In this document: positions 36,690 to 45,917 of the stretch, piece after piece | Layout: each line of letters begins with the position of its first letter | Numbering within the stretch: the stretch's first letter is position 1 | From: Austropuccinia psidii | Taxonomy: Eukaryota; Basidiomycota; Pucciniomycetes; Pucciniales; Sphaerophragmiaceae | Length of the DNA: 64,000 nucleotides | Reading direction: 5' to 3' | Assembly (NCBI GenBank): GCA_023105745.1 | Contig: JALGQZ010000003.1 | Coordinates: forward strand, 40,005,185-40,069,184 | Made by a program: the position numbers and the translations under genes | Notes under the pieces: generated by a model | Told to the model about the DNA's origin: nothing | The model's input: only the letters and a program-made list of their open reading frames with translations | The model's database searches: none

Positions 36690-37450
36690 TATTGATGCGC
36701 TACTGCAGCTACTGTTTATTTTCTGCATCACGCACAAGGCATTTTGCTCAAACCTATTGATTTATTTATTTATTTTACTTTATACTCTTTTTTTTTAAAA
36801 AAAAAATAACTAAAATATTTAATAATAAAAAAACTAATTATAATGTTTTTTTCTATACATATTTTAAAATCATTGCATTGCAAGGAGAAACTAAAATCAA
36901 AGGAATCGTCGTGGAGAATAGCTGCATTACTGTAGAATTTCTTCACATTCTAAGGTCGCGTGGTGTGTTTTCCTATTATACTATATTTTCTTTTATTAAA
37001 AAAATTTTATAATGGTATGCTTTTATTATTTTAGTAAGTTTCCTTTTTTATTTTTAATTATTAATTTCAAATATTTTCTTTTTTTTAAAAAAGAAAAAAA
37101 TAAATAATTTGTTCAAAATTCTTTACACTCAAAGAATTGTAACATCAAAATAAAATAATATAGAAGGAATCTGCTGAGAATTGCTGCACTACTGCAGCAT
37201 CTCTTCTTTTATTTAGTCGCGGACTGAGATTTCTTTTATTACTAATATTCTACTTTTTTTTGTAACTTTATATCTTTTTTTATTTCAAATTATTTAAACA
37301 ATTAATTTTCTATTATTATTATATTATGTTATTTTTAATAACAAAAAAAACTAAATTCTTTTCTCTTTACATTTTAGCTCATCCCAATGCAAGGAAAGAA
37401 CCAAATTGACTTACCTAGATGAGCAGCGCTGAGCTGCTACAGCATTTCCT
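36690..37450. repeat. Four tandem units of about 220-260 bp in family B 3' region
   Basis: A GC-richer core recurs at about 36697, 36921, 37181 and 37422: CGCTACTGCAGCTACTG, GCTGCATTACTGTAGAATTT, GCTGCACTACTGCAGCATC, and GAGCTGCTACAGCATTTCC. Each is preceded by an AAGGAATC or CAAGGAAAGAA-like block and followed by long T/A runs. The third core is a palindrome, GCTGCA and TGCAGC around CTAC. The units lie between the protease-like coding part and the polypurine tract of the family B element. The flanks (35528-36690) are AT-rich without genes. Confidence 0.6.
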
Positions 37451-37559
37451 TGGATCCTCTGTCATTGTAAATTGAGTTTTCTTCTTTTTTTTTCAAAAAA
37501 GAAATTATTCAAATATTTAATATATATAAAAAAATTAATTAAGGATGGTTTTTTTTTGA

Positions 37560-39160
37560 TAGGTAATGTTTTAGATGGAAGGGGTTGATGCAATGGTGGC
37601 TGATAACCCATGGGTTTACTGCAACAATTAATCCCAATCTTCTTCGCCATCATCTGTGGGTTTCCTTTACAGGTAATTCATGATTCTTTACTATATTTGT
37701 TTTTTTTTATCTAAATTCTCTGCTATCTCCATCTCAATGCCAATCAGTGATCTTCAATGCCACTGATGTATGCTAATGAGTGCTTTTCTCTTTTTATTTT
37801 TTTTCATAAATATTCCAATCAATTTCTTTTTCTATCTTATTCATTTCTCTAGGAAATAAACTTTCAACCTGGGATCAGTAACCCCAGCGCCACCTAAAAT
37901 TTTAATTCCAAATCCCAACAGCACCGCCAACTTTTGAATTTTTGGGTTAGTTATTTTTTTTCTTATATTTTTTATTCTCAATTTCCATTGTTTGATGACA
38001 CCTTTTTGTAGTTTAATTTGTTTAATTAACTAATTGTTTTCTTATGTGTTGCAATAAAAATTTAAATTACAGTTAATTTCTTGAATTGTATGTGGGAACT
38101 AAAAAAATATGGGGTGAGCTAGTTTTTTATTGCTTGTATTTTGCTGACCCCTTTTTTTTGCTAAATTGTCTGATGTTGATGTGAGTTAAGGTAAGTGGGT
38201 TTATAAATAGTCCATTGTTCCTTCACTACCCCAGCTTTGTTTCTCTACCTTTATATTTCTTTTTTTGTAGTCTAAATACAAATTTTTTTATTATATTATA
38301 TTATTTATTTATTTTTATTTTTTTAATATGATTATTCCATTTATGTTGGACATTCAACCTATTTCTGACGGTGACCAGGAAGTCACTATATCTATTGACT
38401 CCATCAATTATAGCTTCATGATTCCTTCTTGTGGTCTACCTACCTTCAATTTATACACTTGCTCCAAACATGAAGAGCCAACCCCAATTTATCCTATAGT
38501 TGGCCATGTTGGCCTTGCACCAAGCTTTCCTCCAGCTCTCTCGACAAACACTCAACCAACCACACCAGAGTCAGACAGCAACAACCCTTTTTTTGACAAT
38601 ATTACTACTCCTCCCTTGATTCAATAACTATGAGCCAATTTCAGCTATTATTTCCACCTTTTTAATGGTGAAATGAAAGACTTACATGCTCACATGGAAA
38701 GCTTTTATGTGAATTGCACACCAAATTCTTTTTCATTTCAACAAGAGCACCAAATCATAAAAAACTCGGTGAAATAATTCTTACATTGGTACAGGCATAT
38801 GATTAAGTAAGTTCAAGTTTTCTTTATATATATTTTTATTATTATTAATTTATTTTTATACTATATATATAAATCTTTTTTTTAAAAAAAGTGCTGCTGT
38901 AAGATTGGCCAAGCAGCAAGAAACTCCACCATTATATTTTTGCTAAACAGTAAAGTATGTAATTTTTTTATTCTTAATAATCAAATCTAATTGAATATAT
39001 CTTTACTAATACACAGTTTTATTTATTTATTTCATTTTATTTTTTGTATAGCATCCTGGTTTTAGTAATCCCAAAAGCACTCAGCAGCACTTTTCCTTTT
39101 TTATTGAGGAAAAAGAATCTTTAAAAAATCAAGAAATCAAAAAATTAAAATAAAAAAGAA
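37560..39160 (+). pseudogene. Antisense intron-bearing gene remnant inside family B element
   Basis: On plus, opposite to the element, several exon-like pieces occur. The clearest is 38328-38627 (MIIPFMLDIQPISDGDQEVT...), 99 codons ending TTPPLIQ. After frameshifts it continues with GEMKDLHAHMESFYVNCTPN and LGEIILTLVQAYD (to about 38815). A GTAAGT donor (38817), a T-rich stretch and AAAAAAAG (about 38890) lead to AAVRLAKQQETP, and TTTGTATAG (about 39052) leads to HPGFSNPKSTQQHFSFFIEE. Frames are not fully open, so it is decayed. I do not recognise the protein. Confidence 0.4.
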
Positions 39161-39635
39161 TTCTTGCTTACTAAATAAATAAATTTCAATCAAATGAGAA
39201 GCTTGTTAGTTTAACTATTCAAGGCTAGCAAAGTGATTTTCTCTCTCTCTTTTTTGCTTCTATATTATTTTACTTTATTTTGTGCTATGTTATTGAAATT
39301 GAAGGAAATTTAAGAAATAATAATCATTATTATTTAGTTTTTCTGATATCTTGGCTTTAAGCCTCCCCCCCATTAATCAGATCAGAGAGAGAAAAAAAAT
39401 GAATAAAAAAATAGATATTGAAGTTAAAGAATTAAAATAAATAAATAAATATAAAAAAATGAAAAATAATAAAAAATAATTGAAATAAAACAACATAGAA
39501 TAAATAGATCAAATAAATTGAATAAAATTAAATAAAATAAAGAAATAAGAAATAAATAGAAAATAGTTGATTAATTTTTAAGAAAAAGTTTCAACATTAT
39601 TTCCTTTCTCCAAATTTGTATTTAGATCCTCTACT
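39160..39635. other. AT-rich low-complexity spacer in family B element
   Basis: The stretch consists largely of AAATAAATA-like and GAAATAAAA-like low-complexity sequence, plus a TCTCTCTCTC run near 39240. It separates the plus-strand gene remnant from the minus-strand protease-like coding region. No gene is seen. Confidence 0.6.
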
Positions 39636-40361
39636 TTATTTATTTCTTCTTTCAAATCTAAAAGACATTTTACTTTCCATTTTACTGTTGAAAAACATAT
39701 TCAACTCCTTTTTTAGGTTCAATTGAAGCTTTTTAAAGAAATATGGTCTTTCTATCTTATTACTAAAATCTAAGTTTAAGCTAACACTGACCTTATTCAA
39801 AGATATAAAATTATCTTTCTGACAATTTTTATTAAATTGCTTGACCCTTCTATTTCTAGTAATTTTCTTTTCTTCAATAATTTGTATTTGATTATTTGTA
39901 GTATCATTTTGAGAATGGGATTGAATATTTGGGATTTCTTCAGGGTAAGTGTATTTATTATTAAAGTAATCAGGATTATTTAACTCCATATTTTGGGCTA
40001 AACCTTTTGCTTCTGAGTCTTGAGATTCAAAATTAAAAAAACCATTGAATAATTCTAGTATTTCTCTTTCCTCTTCTATGAGCTTATTCTGATTATCTCC
40101 ACGATTCTCTTCAGGTAAATTCACTATACTGGTCCAGGATTCTCCAATATATTCAGCTAAGTGCTTTATTAAATTATCTTTTCTTTCATATTTTATTGAT
40201 AATTCTTCATAATTTGTTTCCATTAGCTTGGAGCTATTTGAATTGAACTGATAATCTTCATCCTTCTCTTCATCTTCACATAGCTTACTAAATTTCTGAA
40301 CCAAGGAAAAAGAATCGAAAAATTCTTTTACTAAGATTAAATGATTTTCATTCCCCTCAAT
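39636..40361 (-). pseudogene. Family B PR2 C-terminal part and hydrophilic tail
   Basis: From 40361 downward the frame is open for about 240 codons to the stop at 39636. It begins GNENHLILVKEFFDSFSLVQ, continues with KFSKLCEDEEKDEDYQ, and then becomes Asn/Glu/Lys-rich. At 40361 it joins in frame, across the solo LTR and its duplication, to a minus-strand frame ending at 41867 (NRVQIVLPTDETIYMLFMI). Together these give the second half of a retropepsin-like domain (PR2) followed by a charged tail. The corresponding plus-strand copy is at 9270-9799. The function is unknown. Confidence 0.5.
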
Positions 40362-41866
40362 TGTCAGGGTGAGTCTATATAGTAGCTATAAAATGTAGTT
40401 ACAAGCTAGTATTATGACTGTGACACGTCAAAAACAAATAAAATTAAATCTTCAGGTCCTACTGCCACGTGGTAACAGTGGCGATGAGTCTATTGAGGAC
40501 CTGGGTTGCAATACTCTAATATCTTTGACTGTGTAGAGGTACTACAATAATTATATTCTAATTATATCTTTAATAATAATTCTAAGTACACTACTGATTG
40601 ATAACAGTTTTGTCACATAAGAATATGGATAATAATACAAGATGATGGGTTTTCAAGGAAAAAACCCTTCCTTTTATATCTTTCAAGACTTTCAAGAGTT
40701 ATCAACTCTTCACACGTCAGAGGAGTGAAGATTTTCACTCCAATGATCAGCCTGTTGTTCTGGATCATCAATTCTGACGTCAATAGAGGCAGAATTGTGG
40801 TTTTGGAACCACAAGTGATCATTCTAGATCAATACAGGGTGAAAAAACTTTTCACCTGCCATGTCAGCACTTGGATGACCTTGTTCTGGTGTCTGTATGA
40901 TCAATAATGATCATTTTGGAGAGGTTATATCTTCATAAGTATATTATGTTAGGTATGGGAGCAATACTGTTTGATACAAGTTTGATACAGTCATGTATTG
41001 CTAGAAAAACCTTCCAATCAAGATATCTCAGCCCGTTTTTAAGATATCAAGAAACCAAGAGCAAAGAATTGAAGGGCTTAATGAGCTCTTCAGTTTGATA
41101 TGCTTCATTTTTACCCTTCTTTAAAATAGCAAAAGTTATAAGGGTTTTAAGTTTTTGGATGTATTTTTGTACATCAGTATGAGGCTTCAAAAACTTCCAT
41201 ACCAGATATCTTCCTCAATTTGGAAGATATCTGTATTCTGATGATACAGTCTTGTAGCGCTTGATGAGCTCTACAGTTTGGTATATTACACTGTACAGTT
41301 GTATGAGTGTATGCCAAAGATACAGGGGATTGTTTACATTGTTGTTTTTCAGGAAATCTGTATTTTGGTTGTTAAACCTTTGAACCAAGATCCCTCAGTC
41401 AGTTTGAGTGATACAGAGGTCTAAGGTGTCTCAAATTAAAGCTCTTGTTTAGATCTTTAATTTGGTTATACTTCTGTACAGTTTTGTACAAGCCCTCTTT
41501 GACTTTCAGGGGGGTCTTGGTTTTAAAATAAAGGTCATATGGTATCTCCAGTTGTAGTGGTGTTACAGCAACATGGATGATACCATTGTGTAGCTCTCTA
41601 TGTGAGATTTAAAAAAAATACCATTTTGGTATAGAATAACTTAAATATGCATAAGTTAGATGAGAGGTGAAAATAAGGGTTTTGACTTGTTTATTCTCCT
41701 CTAGGTTTCCTCATTCTGTTTGGATAAGGTTGGTGTTTAATTTAAGAGGAGTTTTTTCCTCTTATTTATTACCTGTATTTACTATGTTTGTTCAATAATT
41801 GTCATACCATTATTTATCGTATGTTGGATGTCATGCTAGTGCTCTGTTTTGAGTCACAGGCTGACA
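40362..41866 (-). repeat. Family A solo LTR inside family B coding region
   Basis: A 1505-bp LTR reading TGTCAGGGTGAGTC to CACAGGCTGACA on plus, so minus in family orientation. A perfect 5-bp duplication, TCAAT, flanks it (40357-40361 and 41867-41871). Removing the LTR and one duplication restores an uninterrupted reading frame of the family B element. It retains the TTGTGGTT...AACCACAA hairpin at 40795-40814. It differs from the copy 1 LTR at many positions, so it is an older insertion than copy 1. Confidence 0.93.
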
Positions 41867-42120
41867 TCAATCATGAATAACATGTAGATTGTTTCATCTG
41901 TAGGTAGTACTATTTGAACTCTGTTCATATACCTTTTAGTGAGTTAATTTTCTAGCTTTCCTTTTTATTTCCTATTATTAGGACTTATTCCAATGTGTAA
42001 AACCATTTTCATTGGTATAATATTTATTTCTACATTTGGATTCATTATTTCCATAACAGGATATTCCTACCAACCTACTCTGACATATACTGGTGAAAAA
42101 CTAGGAAAACTAGGATTCAA
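41867..42120 (-). pseudogene. Family B second protease-like domain (PR2), N-terminal part
   Basis: On minus the frame reads SFPSFSPVYVRVGW, stop, EYPVMEIMNPNVEINIIP (about 42010-42105), then a second open frame NRVQIVLPTDETIYMLFMI up to the solo LTR. The block matches PR1 of the plus-strand copy (IGREEYPIFELVNTGSEMNI) position by position, but N-P-N replaces D-T-G. One in-frame TAG and a frameshift are present. It lies about 1 kb downstream of the true PR1 of the same element. Confidence 0.55.
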
Positions 42121-42269
42121 GCTATCATAAAATTAAGTTTCTTTTTCAAAAGACTCACCTTTCTCACTTCCAATGGATTTTCCTTCCATTTTAATATAGC
42201 TTATGTTCAATTTTGGTTTGGGTTTAGGTTATATGATTTGTTTTCCTTCACAAGCTTTATGCTCCTTCA

Positions 42270-43240
42270 GTTCATTTTATTGATAAAGGGTTGGTTGCAA
42301 TGTGGTTGAAAAAGGCTGAACTTCATCCACATTCAAAGGTATAGAATTTTTTTCCAATATGGTTGGTGTAGCACCTTTAAATTGGAAATCAAATTTAATA
42401 ACCTCATTTTTATTCCTCCTCATTTTCCCGATTTCCTTTGATAACATCTTTTTGATTTCATGATATGATTCTCCTTTGTTACCACTGTAGGTTCTAGTTC
42501 TTTTTGTTTTTGGTTGACTTTGATTGGTTTTGAAAACTTCCATTTTTTTAAAAAGGATTTTAGTTTCCTAGGTGGGTTTGACCTAATGGATAAGTTCTGA
42601 CCTTGACATGGAATATTACTCTTATTCTCATTATCTGATTCTTCTTGGATATAGAGCTTAACATTTTTTCTTCTGTTTTAAGTGACAACATTTGATATCT
42701 CTCTGGGTTTAATTTTAGAATTCTCCTCATCTGCATCTTTCCAGTCTGAAGATTTCACCATGTTACATAATTCCATCCCTTTTGGTGGTACTGAATGCCA
42801 TCCTTTTGCTTCAGGTGAGCAAATTGGAATACAAAGTCTTTTACCATCCGATTCTCTATAACTCAATATTTCTTCTTGATCTTGAGAATGCTAAAGTCTA
42901 ATTCCATTATCAGCTAAAAATGGCCTACCAATTTCAGTATGAACTGAACCTCTGGCAACAGAAAAGTGAATCTTCCTCTCCTCACCAGATGGTAGAACTA
43001 ACAGGGTATTTTCAGCAAGTCTAACAGCTGCTGTACCATGGCCTCCAATACCTTTGAGACGCATATTCAAGGCTCTCATGGTTAATTGTGCCTTAATAGA
43101 CTCAATCTATGAGATAATATTCAGATCAGCACCAGTATCAACCAATTATTTCAGTTTATAGCCTTCTTGAGCAATTGCTACATCCATCTTACCTAGGGGA
43201 CAAGCATAGTGCATTTTTTTGTCAATCATCACTTCTTCTG
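42270..43240 (-). pseudogene. Family B retropepsin PR1 and linker
   Basis: On minus, MHYACPLGKMDVAIAQEGYK, a TAA stop, LVDTGADLNIIS, a TAG stop, then ALNMRLKGIGGHGTAAVRL and GRPFLADNGIRL (43240-42891). D-T-G at 43139-43131 is the retropepsin active site and the GRPFLAD segment is the C-terminal strand region. A further frame (42866-42678) gives SDGKRLCIPICSPEAKGWH, seen also in the plus-strand copy. The frame at 42543-42277 is a basic linker. Two internal stops and a frameshift make it inactive as it stands. Confidence 0.75.
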
Positions 43241-44463
43241 GAGTTACTCATTTCTCTTGGTTGTTAATTGACTTCATTGACATTATATAATTCTTCTCTT
43301 TTTCAGATAAGAACTTGAGTTGGTCTGTAAAACTGGGTGAAATTGTCAACATTTCTTCCAAAGTTAGATGAATCCTTTGATCTAAAACTTTTTTCATAAA
43401 CTTTTCAATTATTGAATCTCCATCTTCTTCTTTTATTACTCATCTTCTAGGTGCTGAATCTTTGTGAGTTAGCTTTGAAAACAGTTTTTCTGATTCTTGT
43501 TTCTTCAGAGGTGTTTTTTCTTTAATCACTTTAAGAATTGGCTCTTGACCTGGCTTAGGTTCTGGCTCTTTAATAATATTTGGCTCCTTAGGCTCCTTGT
43601 ATTTTGAAGGTATAATAACTCTTTCACCTTCTCTGTATCTTCTTCTTCAATTTATCCACCTGGAAAACTAACTTTCTTTTTCAATACCTCTTTGAATTGT
43701 ACTGTTAGCTTTTCAGGAATATTTTGAAAATGTGCTTTATTTCTTTCTTCCCTTTCCATTTTTTTCTTAGTCTGTCGTAATCCAAAATTAATATTTGATG
43801 GCTCTATTCCAGTAGAAATGCATGGTGGTTGTCATTCACCCCAATCCTCCATTGACACTACAGCTGTTGACTTTTCTTCTTTCTTTTGTTCTTCAGATTT
43901 TGGTACTTGTTTATCTTTCTCTTCTAGAAACTTCTTTGTGAGAACCTCTTGTTCATCTGAATACTGTCTTACTAGATCCCTTGGTATCTTTTCTCCTTTA
44001 ATTGGGACTCTTTGAAAATTAGGAAAATAGAAAGAACTTCCTGTTTTATGTACAATACCTTTTTCAATATCTTCTGTTAAATCATTACACCTGCTAACAG
44101 TATGTCCAACCTTTAGACAATAGGTACACTTATACTGTGGTCTAGGTCCTTGTTGTGCTGGAATATAAGGGAAATGACTTTATGAAGCTGAAATTTGATT
44201 ACATTTTGGATTTAATTCCTGATTTGATGTCTGAAATTGAATCTGGTTTCTTTTCTGAGTTTTAGCAAGACTTGTTAGATCACTAAGCTGATCCATAAAC
44301 TGTTTAATATCATCCTTTTCCTTGAATCTTTCTTTTTTAGATGGTTCCTGCTGTTCTTTGAGGAATTTTGTAAGCTATTTTGTCTGCTTCAGTGCTTCTT
44401 AAATTCCTTGAAATCAATCTTCTTTGAACTGTACTTTTCTTTCTTTCACTCCATAGTCACCTC
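43241..44463 (-). pseudogene. gag: Family B Gag C-terminus with CCHC zinc knuckle
   Basis: On minus at about 44140-44090 the sequence reads KCTYCLKVGHTVSRC, a C-X2-C-X4-H-X4-C knuckle that in Gag proteins binds RNA. It is followed by SSFYFPNFQRVPIKGEKIP and a long Lys/Glu-rich part, with several stops towards 43250. Upstream, at 44463, the coding sequence is cut by the full-length family A element; ACCTC is duplicated at 44459-44463 and 54144-54148, and the frame continues from 54144. Confidence 0.75.
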
Positions 44464-45893
44464 TGTCAGGATGATACTATGATAAAGGTATAACTAGGCT
44501 AATTACAACTTTAACTGTGTATGTGACATGGCAGAAAATGATTTAAAAAGATTTATAAAGGTTTTATAATAAGATAAAAGGGTTCTACTATTGAGAAATA
44601 GTGGTGGTGAGTGCTATTGAGAACCCTGGGTGCAGGCTTTATCTGTTGGATTACAATAATAAAGTCTACAATAATTAAAGATTATAATTATACCTGATTA
44701 TTTAACCAAGAGTAAAGCTGTTTTTGACAGTTTACTACGTAGGTTATTCAAGAGCAGGATGAGGAAAGGTTTTTGGCTGTGAAAAGCCCTCCTTTTATCC
44801 TAAAATTGAGGTCGAAAGGCTGCTAGACCTTTCCACGTAGAGGAAGTGAAGATTTTTCACTCTCTATGACAGGCTTGAGGTTTGCAAACAGCCTGTATAC
44901 CCTGTATTGGGCTCAGATGTGGTTTTGAAACCACATCTGGGCAGTTTTCACCAATACAGGGTGAAAATTTTCATCTGGGGACCTCACAGCCTGATTCTGA
45001 CGTGTATGACGCGTAGAATGCTGTACAGAAACTGTATGGGACCCCAGTATTGACTGACATATGAGGTATTGAAGTAAAAACATGCTTCTTCATCTATTTG
45101 ACACCTCATATTCATGGTTATGGGATATTATCCCATGGTAAGGCTGTATCTGACAGCAGGTGGGATTTTGACCTTAAAATGGTCATAACTCTGTCAGTTT
45201 TTGAGATATCAAGCTCAAAGTTGGTTCATTGAATAGCTCTGTATGAGCTCTACACAATGGTACCCAACCTGACATGGCTATCATTAAATATGACAAAGTT
45301 ATCCCATGTACAAGTATTTTTGTACATTGGCGTGGTCTGGTCAAAAGCTGTATTAAGCTTGTTTGGCCAATAACTTCTGTTGTAGTTGAGGTATGAGGAA
45401 ATGGATGGCACCATCAGATAGCCCTGATTGTGCTCTTTCCAAAAAGACCCCACTTTATGTATCTAACACTAAAACTGTAAAAGTTAGATGAGAGGTGAAT
45501 GTTTTGTTCACCCTTATTTGGTCTGAATTTGACCATAACTCAAGTAATACTGGTGCTAGCTCAGTTTGGCTGGTACCATTGGATATCCCTGGCTTAGAGC
45601 TTCATTTTGAGTACCCATGTGATGGGGTTAAGCCTCTCCTTCTAGATTTTAGATGAGAGGTGAAAATTAAGGTTTATGCTCAGCAATAACTTTGAGCAGG
45701 GATAACTTTGTTATTTCATGTCCTATGGTGATGGGACTTATATTTTCAGGAAGAGGTGAGTTTCCTCTTTCTTTTGATACCTTTTGAGCTAATTTGGCTC
45801 AGCTCCATGTTTTGGTGGTATTTTGGCTATACCATTGGTTTATGGTATTTTGGCTGTCATGCTTGTGCTCTGGTTTTGAGTCACAGGCTGACA
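44464..45893 (-). repeat. 3' LTR of full-length family A element (copy 1)
   Basis: 1430 bp from TGTCAGGATGAT to CACAGGCTGACA on plus. The partner at 52714-54143 has exactly the same length. I count about 33 substitutions and no indels by eye, about 97.7 percent identity, so this is the youngest insertion in the window. The outer edge carries the 5-bp duplication ACCTC. It contains the conserved hairpins described under findings (44914-44939, 44945-44967, 45307-45326). Confidence 0.97.
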
Positions 45894-45911
45894 TACCCTC
45901 CCTCTAAAAAA
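45894..45911 (-). other. Polypurine tract, family A copy 1
   Basis: On minus, TTTTTTAGAGGGAGGGTA immediately precedes the LTR start TGTCAGCC. The same 18 bases precede the 3' LTR of copy 3 at 58659-58676, which supports function as the plus-strand primer. Confidence 0.85.
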
Positions 45912-45917
45912 GGCTCA

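Noticed and set aside
35600..36690. Possible coding region in the family B 3' region
   Set aside because: Only short frames in AT-rich sequence; no motif, no splice arrangement and no match to the other family B copy.
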